From Hawksworthiomyces lignivorus (lineage: Eukaryota; Ascomycota; Sordariomycetes; Ophiostomatales; Ophiostomataceae), in the NCBI GenBank assembly GCA_002917075.1, contig NTMA01000022.1, positions 62,001 through 126,000 of the forward strand: DNA of 64,000 bases, given 5' to 3'. Position numbers and translations under genes: made by a program. Below are positions 9,967 to 22,846 of this stretch, piece by piece (positions within the stretch are counted from its first letter, which is position 1; each line of letters begins with the position of its first letter). The notes beneath the pieces are model-generated. The model searched no databases and was not told the DNA's origin. It was given only the letters and a program-made list of their open reading frames with translations.

Positions 9967-12884
9967 GTTGACAAAGCGATTGTCTTCTTCCTGGTGGGAG
10001 ACTGGCAGAGTGTGTAGTGGTCTGTGATGACAGTGATAAACAACACGACAACCGTGACGGGAAATGAAGGGAAAAAGAGCAGGATCTATATGGTCAATGG
10101 TTCTTTGTTGAAGTAAAAAGGAAGAATGGTGGATTTGCGGTCAAAAACAGCAGGATAGACAGCAGGAAACACTAGAGAGTACCATAAAACGTTAAAAGCA
10201 CTAAAAGGCACGCGAGCAGTGTAAGTGAAACAGGCAATAAACTAAGAAGCAATATCAAGGAAAGCCAATTGGTTAGATGAAAGAGATGAAGAAGGCTGCA
10301 GAGACAAATCGAAGCCGAGGCTGGACAATGGTGAGATACGGCGAAGTTGATGAGCTTGACGCGGTTGCTGCTTGTAGCTGGCCGAGACTGGGGCAACAGA
10401 GAGGACACAAGGTGGTGGTGGGTGTCACTGTTGATGAAGGTGGGTTGGTGCTTGGGATAATAAGAAGCTAGGCAAGTAGTATTTTATAGAAGAGAATAAG
10501 AAGTAAAAAGGAGAACAGCAATGTCTCCAAGAAAGATAGGAATAATGGTCGAAGGCCAAGAAGAGAAAGTAAATAGTAAAAGTAAGAGGAGAGGTTAGAA
10601 AAGATGGGATGGGGGAAGGATTTATTTATGTGAGGAAGGAAAATAAGAAGGGAAAGAGCGAGCGTAGGTAGGTTATAAGAGGGAGAAAGAGCCGTGTGGG
10701 AAGGACGTGTGTACTGCGTGTAAGGGCAATATGTGAGAAGAGCTGGTCTCTAGGATGAGCAACGAACGATGGATGTGAGAGTACGGGGGTGTGCATGTGA
10801 GGGAAAGGCAAACAGGAAGGGGTTATATTATTATTAAAAGAAAAAGAGGAAGGCGCTGCATCAGGACGAGGAGAGGATGAAATAAAAATAAAAGAAAAAT
10901 AAAGACAAAAAAAAGAAAGACAAAAGAGAAGAGCAAGAGAAAAAAAAGAAACTTACTCGCACAGTTGAAAAATACAATAGCGGTACACACTTTGGCAATA
11001 TTACTAGGGGAAAACTAAAGTAGCAGAATAGTAATACACTAACATATACGGAGTATCCTACAAAAAAATACATTACGCGCTACCTCTTTTCTGACAGACG
11101 AGTTGCCTGCTTTAAAGGGACGACCATACAACAACCGCTGTAGTGATCGTGTGTTACTAAGATTTTAAGCCTTGGGAACAAAAGGGGAATACAACACCGG
11201 CGCCGAATTGCTTGTTGTTGCCTCTTGCTGCCTCTTGTTAGTCTTTTCTGCGCTAACAAGGCGCCTCCTGCACACTCGAACTCTTTCTTTCTCCATTCTT
11301 ATTCGCCCCTTCTCGTTGTTTTTTATGTTGCTTCATTCGCTCTCTTCCACCTATGCTCGCAGATGATATGGAGCCGCAGTGTCTAAGCATGGCCGTGAAA
11401 GGAATGACGGACATCTTCATGCACGACAGGCCAAGATGCCAGTGATGCGTATGTAAGCGAGGAGTAAATGCTACGCATAGGTTGTGAAGCCAGAAAGAGA
11501 CGGGGAGACGGGCTAAGGGGCGGGGGGGCCGAATGGCAAAATGAGGCCTGCTTATGGCGATTGGCTTGATAGAAAAAGCAGAGACAGCTCCGTATCTCAC
11601 GAGCAGTTAAGGGGCATGCTTTTTTTTGTGGTTTTTGTTTGCGTGTGTTAGATATTGCGTTTGGTGTGGGGGTGAGAAGAAGGCCAACGACGCACGCATT
11701 CGATGTACGGGGCAATGGGCAACAAAGACGGAAGGAAGGGAATATGGCAAGCCGCGGAGCCAAGCAAATTGTCGTTCGCTTTGTTCTGGCTTTTCCACTC
11801 TTCGGCTGCCGAGCTTTGATTCGCAGACTGGTCGGATAAGCAAGACAAAAAGTGGACCAAAAAGTTTGCAGAAGTACTCCGTGCGGAAAGTCAGCGCTTT
11901 GATATTTACACTGGTTAAAAACTGTGTTGGAGCTGTGCCGCTGCGACGGCAATCAATCTACGACGTACGGTGCACATCCAGACATCGTAAGGAAAAATGG
12001 CCTGGTGTGACCTCTCACCACTGGAGGTGGGTTCATTGCTAGTGTGTGCTTTTCCGTAGTCGTACAGCGTGTACTTCGAGACTAACAGATGAAGAGTTCC
12101 AACTGGCACAATATCCAATGTGAGCTAGTAGCCGATAGGTACTCCGTGCGGATCCTGCCAAGGACCTTGGGGCGCCTCGCAAACAGCAGAAGAGCATCCT
12201 GGCTTGTCCGATGCGGGTTAGCGCCATTCTTCCGCTCTTATGCTTTGCGCGAACACGCTCTCACCTTCCAAACCACTTTTTTTCTGCACTATTAAGTAGC
12301 GCTCCCCATTCTCTCGCGGAACTGGCACCCAGCCATGTAAGCATTGTGGTGGCTGGGTGACGGATGGCATGGCTTGCTCCATCTGTCTCGGCCGCCCCGG
12401 CACATTTATTCCGTGGTTAGTCATTGCTGTTGAAGCATTTGTGTGCGTAAGATTCAATTGTACGCAGCAGCCCTATCTACTGAATGCACCACTCTTCATA
12501 ACATCGTCCCATGTTTTGTGCACAGCACAAATGATGAATAGAAGTGCACACAAAGAATGCATAATCGTATGATTACATAATACCACTTCTGTTGGCCACA
12601 GTACTTGCTCTCGTCCAACTCTGGTCCTCTGAAAGCCGGTCTTTTCTATCGTCCTGTTTCCGTTCCGTGTTCGAGAGAGGTCTCAGGTGCCGGGTCTCTT
12701 GTGGTGCGCAGTGGTGGTTAGATTTTGCCAGGTTCAAATCCTTCGCCAACAGACTGGACACAGATATGTTGCCGCCGTTGTGGTTTCTCATGTTGATAGG
12801 CCGGAGGGGTGTTGTGTATGCTGTAAAAGACAGGCTCTGAAAAGCGTTAACAGAACTAGCCGATGTATGTGACTGTATGGACAT
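9967..12884. other. Long spacer upstream of the conserved protein gene
   Basis: From 10100 to 11000 the + strand is GA-rich, as expected of a minus-strand leader. The remainder to 12884 is mixed composition without a credible reading frame. Minus-strand frames up to 189 codons at 11383-11952 are rich in Cys, Ser and Pro and lack splice or domain support. Confidence 0.5.
11047..11055 (+). repeat. TACGGAGTA motif copy
   Basis: Exact copy of the dispersed 9-mer. Two one-mismatch copies in the other orientation (TACTCCGTG) follow at 11875 and 12140 and share 14 bases with each other. Confidence 0.6.
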
Positions 12885-14049
12885 CTAGAGAGAATCCTCG
12901 TGCATATGAAAATTGACTTGACCGTCTGTTGGCTTTAGGCGAAGTGGGAACGGTTCAGAGTCCCTTCGGGACCCTTCGGTACTATCTACCGTGATTTCGA
13001 TCACCGGGCGTGGAGACAATCCTGCTGCTGAGGGTAGACGTAGATTTCCAGGGTGTTCTTGTCTAAGCGAACTGCTGTCCTTGGAAGAGCCGATAACTAG
13101 ACTCTCCATTTCACGAGGTTGTTGCGTGCTTTCTAGATATCCTATGGTGGATTCCTGAAAATAAGAAAATATCCCATGCAGTATCAGCATTCTTGGGCTT
13201 TCCCGCTTAGAATTGCATTTCAGAGGACTTTCTTTGCATTTTCCTTACCAAAATCGGAGTTGCGAGAGGCTCTTGGAGAATTGTTCCAGTGGGAGAAGGC
13301 AGCGCATGTTCATGCAGGGTCCATGCACTACTTTCAGCTATGTCCTCTTCACCTGCGTTTTCTTGCTCTTCTCTCTCGTGACCATCGGGGCCAGTTTCCG
13401 TTGTTGCCAAACCGAGCGGGGACCCGGGCGGTTCACGCTGCTAGCGAGGGATCCCCTTTGCGAGCGGACTATGCGGAGTACCTCGTTCCGCAATTATCCA
13501 TGCTGGATGCGGCCGACGAGGTGGCAGTGACAGCCATCGAGGAGAGACCTGATTGCCAGACGGTGGTGTGTGAGCCTTGCCTCTCCCAGAAGTGCTTATC
13601 AGCGGAAACACAGTCGACTGTGAAGGGCCTCTTGCATTGAAATAGTTGCTAGTATTGTCACCATGGATTAAAAGATCAGCGTTTATGCTGACCGCAATCT
13701 TGTGGTTCTCTGTAGAAATAGTATCAAAGCCGCCGCCAGAAGTGAGACGAGCATTTGAAGCAGCGACGGTCATATCCCTAGCTGCTGTGTTAATTACCAC
13801 GTAGTTAGGTGACGAGAGGGCCACAAGCTCATTCTGGACTGCCTCTTCTGGGCAAGGAGAGCGCAATGAGAGTGCTGTCCCGCTAGACTTGAGATTTTCT
13901 GTCACCTCTCTTACGCCCTCACCAAATATGCGATGTTTCGGAGTCTGCAATTCTGGCAAACTGTCCGCCATGCTGTGGTCTTGATGGCTCTCGTACTCGT
14001 TGACCTCATCCATCGTCACGAAAAGAGCTGTAGGCAGGAGACGAATCAT
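12885..14049 (-). CDS. Hypothetical orphan protein, three exons
   Basis: I infer this gene from reading phase and splice sites and do not recognise the product. The exons are 14049-13549, 13440-13249 and 13154-12885, giving about 320 residues. The second intron is convincing: donor GTAAGG, a CTGAT-like branch and a TTTTCTTATTTTCAG acceptor, with phase 0 on both sides. The first is weaker: donor CAG|GTCTCT and acceptor CGCTAG, a 108-base in-frame interval. Without it a TAG at 13443-13441 would stop the frame. The protein is polar, with Ser, Thr, Glu and Pro prominent and no clear domain. ATG at 14049 gives a short hydrophobic start (MIRLLPTALFV); an internal ATG at 14013 is an alternative, and a 5' exon may be missing. 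If the first intron is wrong, the locus is broken or is two fragments. Confidence 0.45.
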
Positions 14050-16600
14050 GATGACCAATGTAAAGCTCACTATCTACTAGAGGATGAGTCTAGATGCAGG
14101 TCTCCGAACATGATAGTCAGGCTCGGAATTCAGTTGTTGAGGAGAGGCTGAGAGAGGAGACAGCTCTCCCTTTTCTTCCTTTCATAAGTCTCTTCATTCT
14201 TTCACAGTGCTTCGTTCGACTTGCAAAGACGCTCTACGTTATCCAGACCAGATAGGAAAGGACAAGGCCGTCAAACGAAGGCTGCTTCCTTCCCGACTCA
14301 GCAGTCATTAGTCGTCACAAGCGTACAAGGAAAGTCTCAACATCGACAAACAAAGATTCGGCTATATGCATATATCTAATAAACAAAACACTCGCACTAT
14401 TGCATATAATGGTCGTCTATGTACATATCTTGAGTTTTGAAGGAAGCCAGGATCTGATATCGTCTCCAAAAATAAGCCTGCTGCAGAAGAGGAGAACTGT
14501 GCTACGCCTAAATGTCGATGGAGTCGATCTTGATTTCGCCTTTCTCTCCTATTTTTATTTGGTCTGCAAGCTAGACGAAGCGCTGGCGTCTTTATTACGA
14601 GGCCGAGCAACCCCGATCAAGTTGGCCTGATGGAGTAGCCAATTTCCCACAACCTTGTTCTCCACAAGTGTTCGAAAAATGGAGGCTGAGGTGTTACAGA
14701 GCACAAACAAAATAAAAAATTAAAGGACAAACATGTGAGGAAAAAAATTGGAAAAAGAAAGCAGCGAGACTGCAGATGCCAAGATACCTTATCAGCTCCA
14801 TACGTATGATATATGCATACGCGCGCATGCAATACGCCTCACGCGGCATGGGGAAGAAACCATTACGGGCTATATACGTAGGCAGAAGGCGTGAGGCCGT
14901 ATGGCCTACCTTTGGCTGGACACTGTAGATGCTAAGCTATATTTAGAGATGGCCTCGTTAAACTCATAGCGCAGGCAGCAAGTAGTCTTGCAATGTAATT
15001 ACAGCTAGTCTGATCTGGACAGGGAACAGCTTGGTCTTCCCAGATCCATCCAGCGCGAGCTCATTTCGTGCCCTGATTCGGGTCACTGGCACCACTCAAT
15101 TTCCCTGGGCCGAAGAAGGACTCGTTCAATGTGACCAAAGGTGTTCTGGACAACACCTGCTTTTTTGTTTGTAAATACATTGTTTTGCTGTGGTCCTTTT
15201 TTTCTGAGTTGGTAGTTGAGATTTAATTAAAAGATGCCATTGAGAAGTGGTTGGAAACAGTGGGGTCGCGGCTAGCCACTGGGAAGAGCGACGTATTCCG
15301 TAATGTGCAGCAGAGCCAGGCGAGGCAAAAGCGCTGAATTGCATACGGGAGCAGCTGGCAACTCCTCCCTTTCAGCACACCTCGCGCTGCTCTTCGTGCC
15401 CCCAAACAGCAGTAAGCCAGCCACTACCTGGCACCTTCCCTCATTGCGGCCTCTACATTGCATTTGCCTTTGCTGCCCTTCTCTGCTGCACCAGCGCCAT
15501 CTCGCTCGCTCGCTCCTTCCTAATCCAAATCGGCCTGGCCATTTCGTCGTCAATTGGGCTGCTTCTCAGCAGCGCCGCCCTCGGGTCACCTTTTGTCCAT
15601 CTTCTAATTTTTAATACTTGTGTATCTCTTTTGGTTGGCATTCTTTTGTCGTCGCCTTTTCTCTGCCATTTCAAAGTGGCTCTCTCGCCCATCCGAACGA
15701 CGGGCAGACCAACCGAACGACCGAAACTCTGCGGTAGTTCGCCCTTCTCTCACAGCATTGATCCAGTCTCTGGCGGCCGGTCCACTGACGAGAGCTTGCA
15801 TCACCAGTATGTTGTCTTCTTTTATGCGGCTTTTTTTTGGTCGTGGTGTATCTGAATATTTGCATTCGTTGGCCCCCGTGCTGTGCTTCTTTCTGTCCTT
15901 TCCTGACTTTCTTCCCTGCCTTCGTCCCACCGCCTCCCCCTCTCCACCAAAAGTAGCCAAGAGCTTTGCTAACTTCAGCCTCCAGAGTCCAGCAGCAGCA
16001 CCTCTTCGATATCTGGCCACTCTCTTCGAGCTTTCGTTTCATTTCTGCCTCCCAGCTTCTTTTTTTTGTCTCTTTATTTGCTGCGCTCCTCTTTCTACTT
16101 CGTATTCGTGCGTCCCCTATTATAGCGAAGTTACGAACCGTCGTCATCCCGCATCCTACTAGCCAACGTAGTTGGTCCGCTCCTTTGCACAGCCATTCCC
16201 GCACCAGTGGCCAACTCGGGTGTCAACTCTCGCAGTACTACCTAGCTATCTTTATACTGTCGTCCAAAGGCAGCGAAAGTCATAGACGTACGCAGGTACG
16301 CACAATTTTTTACGAGGCTTTCCTTTATGTGTTGACGAACGACGACGCGGTGATGCTAATTTTGGGCTTCCTAGAGGAAACTGTGCATATCTCACGACAG
16401 GAACAGGCTGCTCTACCAGATGGGAGCAAATGCCTTCCACAACCACCTAATTCCATCTATCCCTGCTTCATGGTATTAAAGCGCGGACCGCTGTTCATAA
16501 GAGTGGCCCTTGAAAACCCGTCGGTACCAGTTTTGGGTTGCTGCGGCTCTCTAGTCATCCATCACCAATCCTAGCGAAACGAACGACCTGCGGTGCAACA
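14050..16600. other. Spacer and CT-rich leader of the PDK1-type gene
   Basis: From about 15380 to 16100 the + strand is dominated by CT tracts, as expected for the promoter and long 5' UTR of the plus-strand kinase gene. Several short frames lie here and could act as upstream ORFs. Between 14050 and 15380 I see no gene. Confidence 0.5.
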
Positions 16601-19281
16601 ATGAACGGCGATTTAAGTTTGTCGAGAGCTCTAGGCGGCTTGCGCATCGCCAACCCCGACGACACGGCGTCACCTACTGCGGATGCTGATCCACAAGCGG
16701 CACGGGATGCATTCGCTCTAAGTCAACAATCATCTGAACTCACTATTGCTGATATTTCTCAATCGGCGTCACACTCGTCCTCTTCCCTTCCAATACAGCA
16801 GCTAACCCAATCTCGCGGGCCCAGCCCCTTCTCCATCCAACACCTGCAATCTGAGGATGATGCTTCTGTTTTTGCGAGATCCAGCCATGGCGACCTGAGT
16901 GGTACAGGGGTTCCCGAAGGCTCGTCGAGGAGACCAGCCGATATATACCGCCAAGGTCAGTACTCTGCGTATCAGCAAGGCGCAGAGCAAGTTAGAGGTC
17001 CCTCCTCGACGAGACCTATGTCAACTATCTACACAAGCTCTGGCATATCCTCGGACCACAACTCTCCTGCTGGGTATGGCGCTCTTCGGAACGAGCCAGC
17101 GCGATCGGCATCGTACAGAATTCCATCAAGGACAGAACCAAGATCAAATCAACCCTCAACCTACGTCTCTGCCGTTCCCAGCAGGGAATCTAGCCATACA
17201 GATCGAACATACAATGGGCCGCGGCAGAATGTAAATGTGCCTCCAGGAAGTAGTCCGTTGCCACCACGGAGGAGCTCCAAGGGTATGACTGGCGGCTATG
17301 TCTCCATACCAGCCGGGGCTGGTTCTCAACCGCCCTCTCAGCCACCAAACTCCTACGGTGCAGAGTCAACATTGTTGAAGAGTAGTGAGGAGTGGAAGGA
17401 TCGAGGGGCTGCCGTCAGCGTTAGAAAAGAGGTGGATGCATCCGGCAAGCCTGTCATGCGGACTGTGAAAAAGGGCGTCCAAGATTTCTCCTTTGGTAGG
17501 GTTCTTGGCGAGGGCTCGTACAGCACCGTCTACTTGGCAACCGACCGCCAAAGCTTAAAAGAATACGCAATCAAGGTGCTCGAAAAGAGACACATCATTA
17601 AAGAGAAGAAAGTCAAATATGTCAACATTGAGAAAAACACGCTGAACCGCCTTACCGAACACCCAGGAATTGTTCGCCTCTACTACACTTTCCAAGACGA
17701 GTCGTCGCTTTACTACGTCCTCGACCTCTGCAACGGCGGCGAGCTGCTGGGAATCTTGAAACGTACTGGCACGTTCGACGTTGAGTGTACGCGGTTCTAC
17801 GGAGCCCAGATCCTCGACGCTATCAAGTACATGCACTCGCGAGGTGTCATTCACCGCGACTTGAAGCCTGAAAATGTCCTCCTCGACGACAACATGCACA
17901 TTAAAATCACAGACTTTGGGACAGCCAAACTGCTCCCCGACCCCAGGGACCCGAGGACGGCTGACAGCAACGGTGGAAGCCTCACCAGTAGCCAAGGTGA
18001 TGGCCGCTCAGCGTCCTTTGTTGGAACCGCCGAATACGTCAGCCCCGAGCTTTTGATGGAAAAATCGGCTAGCAAGGCAAGTGATCTGTGGGCATTTGGC
18101 TGCATTATCTACCAGCTCCTTGCCGGTAGACCGCCGTTCAAAGGGGGTTCCGAGTACCTCACCTTTCAGAAAATTGTCAACCTTGAATACGAGTTCCCAC
18201 CAGGTTTCCCGGAGGCAGCCCGAGATCTCGTGGAGCGGTGTCTTGTCTTGGACCCTGCCCGCCGGCTCACAATCGAGCACATTATGAACCATGAGTTCTT
18301 TGACGGCCAGACATTCGGACGGGAGCTGTGGCGCATGAAGGCACCGCGATTGCGGCCGTACGTGCCCCCGGCCCAAGAGCCACACATTATTCAGCTGAAC
18401 GGGACAGCGCCACCGACACAGGCCATTTCCACATCCAGGGGCGCCCCCTTAGGTACGGGAAGCCCGGGTGGAAATGGAAGTGGATCAGCGCCGCAGCTGA
18501 TGAACGGTGGGTCGCGGCCGGCAAGGATCATTACAGAGCTTCCGCCACCTACACAGCTGGATCTCGACTGGTCGCCCGTGCTCACTCGGCAGAACGAGCG
18601 TATCCTCAAGCTTGGCGATCTCATGGTCGTTTCGACGCCGATTCCAAACAGCCCACATGGGAAGAATAGCGAGCACAGCGACGGACACAAGAAGCTCGCT
18701 CGGTTCTTCGGCGGCAGCACGACAAAGAAGCGGCAGCGGTTGGTTATGGTGACATCGAGCGGACGCATTGTTTTCGCTCCCGCCGGAGGAGAAGAGAAGA
18801 AGGCGAAGCAAGAAATCTCGCTGCTCAGTCCCGACTGCGTATGGAGAGCCCAGACAGACGCCAAGGGCCAGCCCGTCTGGTGCGTCGACACTGTAAGTTT
18901 GCCGTCCGTCCTGGATTGGCCAGCAGACGCATACACAATTACTGACAGTTTCATTGCAAGGGCGGGACTCACTATTCTTTTGAGGAGGCAAAACCTTCCT
19001 CCAGCGCAGCCGAGGGCGGCATGGCCGCTGTCGAAGAGTGGATCGAATCTCTCGAGCGGGCGAAAGATCTGGCGTTGACGCAGAACAACTTGGCATCCAA
19101 CCGGAGCGAAGAGTTTGGAGACATGTCTTCGGCGATGTCCAGCCCGGCTAGCACTCTCGGCGGGCGAATGGCGTACTCCGGGAAAGGGCAGGCCAACGGG
19201 GACGACTCGGCCATTTCGGAGCGCAAGCGAAATCGATTTAGCAAACGGCAGTCCAAAAACGGACTTGCTGCCCAATTTTGA
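16601..19281 (+). CDS. PDK1-type protein kinase (Pkh/Ksg1 homologue)
   Basis: This is a 3-phosphoinositide-dependent kinase-1 homologue, the AGC master kinase that phosphorylates the activation loops of other AGC kinases (PKC, Ypk/Sch9 type). The exons are 16601-18892 and 18961-19281, giving 870 residues. Residues 1-290 are Ser/Pro-rich and start MNGDLSLSRALGGLRIANP. The kinase domain spans about 296-566, with glycine loop GEGSYSTV, Lys325 (AIKVLEK), HRDLKPEN with Asp420, and the PDK1-typical DFGTAK with Asp438. The activation loop SFVGTAEYVSPELL has Ser472 at the autophosphorylation position. A PH-like region follows from about 663 (RILKLGDLMVVSTP, RLVMVTSSGRIVF) and is split by the intron before HYSFEEA. 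The intron uses an AAG acceptor because the nearer CAG at 18948 is only a few bases past the CTGAC branch site. The open frame runs upstream to 16538 without ATG. Confidence 0.93.
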
Positions 19282-20393
19282 ATGAGATGCCGCGTCATGC
19301 AGACGCCTAGGCCGAGATGATGATTTTGAGGAAGAGCGATACTGCGACCAGACTTACTGCGACCAGACTTGCAGAAGATGCGCAGACCTGTCGCCTGGTG
19401 CTCACCTGATCCCAACTTCTTCGTATAGAGGAGGATTTCCTTTGTTATTGTTTCTCACATATGTGTTTCTCTTTTCTTGCTCTCCCTCTCTTTCCACTGC
19501 TTAGAGTTGCAGGGGGGGTTGCTTTTTGTCTTCAGTAGCATTTTTTGTAATTTGGCATATGTTGGTAGCGTGGCGCCGGTATTCAGCAAAACAGCGGCAA
19601 CGACTCAACAACACAAAGAAAACAATGCAAGGCGTTCTACCTGGGGCGTCAGTAATCTCTATTTGGACTTTTACATTTTCAGATCGAGGATAAGAGTCAA
19701 AGAAGCCTCGTTCCAAGAACGGGAGACAGCATCTGCATACATATAGGATAAAGAGCGGCGCCTTTCACACGTGATGTATCCAGGGGGGAGGATTTGGAGG
19801 GATGCTTGCTCTGGGGTATAGGTACCTGATTCCGGTAGGATTTTGTATACATTACTTTGTTCAAATACGAGGACAGATATTCGTTTTGCACTGGCCGCCT
19901 TTGCCATGGCAGGGCGGGTCCTAATTTTTCCAGGTCCCCCCAGCCTTTCTCATTTTGCAGTATTTGCGACGACGACGCGGCCGCGTTATTCTGCTTTTGA
20001 CAATATCCTCAAACACACGAAATAGAGGACGGGAGTTGGCTCATTCGTTTTCGGTTGTCGCAGCTCTCCTAAGCGTTTCCGTTCAGTGGCCAGCCTACAG
20101 CAGCCAGCAAGCCAAATTCCACTGTGCCCCCACCCGCCTAACAGTGTGAGAGGCATCTATCTGTCCCCTTTTTACGTCTTTTGCTTTCCCTTCGCCTTTC
20201 TCTCCACTTCTTTTTTTGGCCCCGTTGATCCTCCCTTAGCCAAGACGACAAAGACAAGACGATTACAGCCAGGGAAGACAATACTGCAAAACCCACATAG
20301 CGCACACTAACACAAGAGAGAAAATCACACGCTCTCACGAGCATTTCGCCTAACCTTTTATCACATTGTCAGGGGGGTGACTTGCTAGACAAG
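19282..20393. other. Spacer between kinase and SNF12 genes
   Basis: The last 450 bases are pyrimidine-rich on the + strand and look like the SNF12 leader. I see no gene in the rest. Confidence 0.6.
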
Positions 20394-22846
20394 ATGCAGC
20401 CGGGCTACCGTCCCTATCCACAACAGATGCCGCCGCAGCGGTCGCCACATGGACATGCGCCAAATGCGCGCCGTGGCGGGCCAGGTAAGTACATATGGCT
20501 AGTAATAGCATTAGAAGGAAAAAAGAAAAAAGGAAAAGGAAGACAGAAGGCAAAATTGATCGTTAAACTGCTTAAGGCGGTAAGAGGAAATAAAAGACGG
20601 AAAGCGCGAACTGAGGTGGAGGACCCAGAAAAAAAAAAAGACGAATTAGATTTAGTTGTTCCTTACTTTTTTGGTCACGAAGAAAGAGCGGCCGTGTCGC
20701 GTACCTGCCGCCAAAAAAAAAAGAGGATACACCGAGTTTCTTACTAACGTTTTTCCGAATTCCTCGCCTCGCGCGATCTCCTTGTGCTCGAAAAATAGCT
20801 CCTCCTCCTAATATGATGGCTCCTGGCATGGTGCACCACCCTATGGCCCCTGGAATGCCCCAACAACACGCGCCGATGCACCCCGGAGGAGCGCCGATGC
20901 CCATGCAGCAGCACGTCCAGCCCCAGCCAGCAACGCCGCATCACCACCCTCATCATCCCCATCCGCAGCAGCAGCTCCAGCACCAGCAGCCGCCAACACC
21001 GCAGCAAGTGCATCATCACCCGCACGCCAGCGCGCCGATGCCCATCGCACAAGGAGTAGGCGGCGCTGGGCCGCAGCACCACCACGGCCCGCCGCCACCG
21101 CACCAGGTGCACCAGCAGCACCAGGCGGCCGCCGCCGCCGCTGCGGCGCAGCAGGCCCAGAACAACGCCATTGAGGCAGCCAAGCGGCGCAGCCGCAAGC
21201 CGACAGACAAGACGCTGCCCGACGGCGTGGAGGAAGTCATCATAGGTGACGGCGTGCAGCGGTACCGGGAGCTGCGCGACTTTGAGCGGCGGCTGGACGC
21301 GACGATGACGCGCAAGCGCCTAGACATTGTGGACGGCGTGCAGCGGAATGTGCAAAAGGTAAGGCGACAACTATGTTCAACAACTGAGGTGCAGCGAGAA
21401 AGGGAGAGAAGGAAAGCAATTGGCTAATTTTTTTTTTTTCCTTTTTCTCCCATGTGCAGCGATTCAAAACTCTTCGCATCTGGATCAGCAACACGGTCGA
21501 GAACCAGCTGTGGCAGAACAGCAGCAGCGGCGGCGTGAACGTAGACAGCTTTGACTTCTCTACAAACGCAGAGGCGTCGTACCGGGTCAAGATCGAGGGC
21601 CGACTCCTGGACGAGGACGACGACAACGACAACGACGATGACGCGACGAACGGCGCTGAGAAGAGCAACGGCGCTGCTTCTGTCGTGAAGGAGGAAGGCG
21701 CCGCGGCATCGGGCGATGCTATGGACACGGACGCCGACGGCGGCGAGGACGCCAAGGCGGCAGCAGCAAAGGAGAAGACGAAGCCGCCGCGCTACCACTT
21801 CACGCAGTTCTTCCGAGCCATGACCGTGGAGTACAACACCAAGAAGTCGTCCGCACAGAACGGCGCCGCCGAGAGCAACACGCCGAAGCCGGTCGAGTGG
21901 AAGCGGCCAGAGCGGCCGCCCAACGCGGGCCCACAGCAGCAGCCGGGCATGCCGCCGTCTGCGCCGGCGGTGCCCGAGTTCGACGAGCTGACGTTTAAGC
22001 GCCCCGGCGACGAGAACGTAAATATCACCATCAACCTGTTCCGGCACGAGGAGCCGGAGCGGTTCGAGCTGGACGAGATCCTGGCCGACATTGTCGACAT
22101 GAAGGAGGCGACGCGCGCCGAGGCCGTCATGGGCCTGTTCGAGTACATCCGGCTGCAGAACCTGCAGGAGGACGAGGAGAAGCGCAACTTCCGCTGCGAC
22201 GACCAGCTGCGCAAGGTAGGTCTATTCCATCTATGCTCCTGAATTTTCTGTTCTATTTTTTTCATCTTTTTCATGTCGCGCCTCTCGCACACCTGCTCAC
22301 ATCCCATTCCTACAGCTCGTCAACAACGACATCGGCTACATCCCCATGCTGCAGGAGTACGTCAACGGCCACATTCGGCCACTGTCGCCGCTGCAGCTCG
22401 CATACACGATCCGCGTCGACGAGGAGTTCCAGCGGGAGCCGCAGCCGACCATCTACGACGTGCGGGTCGCGGTGGACGACCCGCTGCGGGCGCAGCTGCG
22501 GCCCTTTGTGCAGAGCCCGCAGTACATCGGCCTGCTGCGCGACGTGGCCGTGCTGGACGAGCAGCTAGCCGTGCTGGTGCAGGCCGTCAGCATGTCCAAG
22601 AGCAAGCACGAGTTCCTGACGAGCCTGGCCCGCGACCCAGCCCGCTTCGTGCGCCAGTGGCTCAGCTCCCAGAAGCGCGACCTCGACGTCATCCTGGGCG
22701 AGTCTGTGCGCGGCGGTGCCGGCAGCGAGCTGGCCGGCGAGGCATGGCGCCGCGGCGGCAACGGCAGCGTCTGGACCTCGCAGAACGCGCGGGAGAGCGT
22801 GAACCTGCTGCTGGCGAAGCAGCCGCTGATCCCGCGAGGGCCGTGA
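20394..22846 (+). CDS. SNF12: SWI/SNF-RSC subunit Snf12/Rsc6 (SWIB domain)
   Basis: This is the BAF60/Swp73-type accessory subunit of SWI/SNF-family chromatin remodellers, acting in the nucleus. The exons are 20394-20484, 20799-21358, 21460-22215 and 22316-22846 (645 residues), and all junctions keep phase. The first intron is long (314 bases). The N-terminus is Pro, Gln, His and Met-rich (PGYRPYPQQMPPQ). A conserved block begins RRSRKPTDKTLPDGVEEVI and leads to RELRDFERRLDATMTRKR. After the intron comes RFKTLRIWISNTVENQLWQ. An acidic Asp/Ala linker separates it from YHFTQFFRAMTVEY. The SWIB domain lies at about 404-490 (INLFRHEEPERFELDEILAD, MGLFEYIRLQNLQ, DIGYIPMLQEYVNGHIRPL). The C-terminal helix block carries YIGLLRDVAVLDEQLAVLVQ and FVRQWLSSQKRDLDVILGES. 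SNF12 and RSC6 paralogues cannot be separated here without a tree. Confidence 0.93.

Noticed and set aside
12731..12741. tRNA B-box-like GGTTCAAATCC
   Set aside because: Flanking bases do not pair as a T-stem, and no acceptor stem or A-box lies at the right distance.
15620..16162. 180-codon plus-strand ORF upstream of the PDK1-type gene
   Set aside because: Lies in the CT-rich leader; the Phe/Leu/Ser/Cys composition follows from the pyrimidine tracts.
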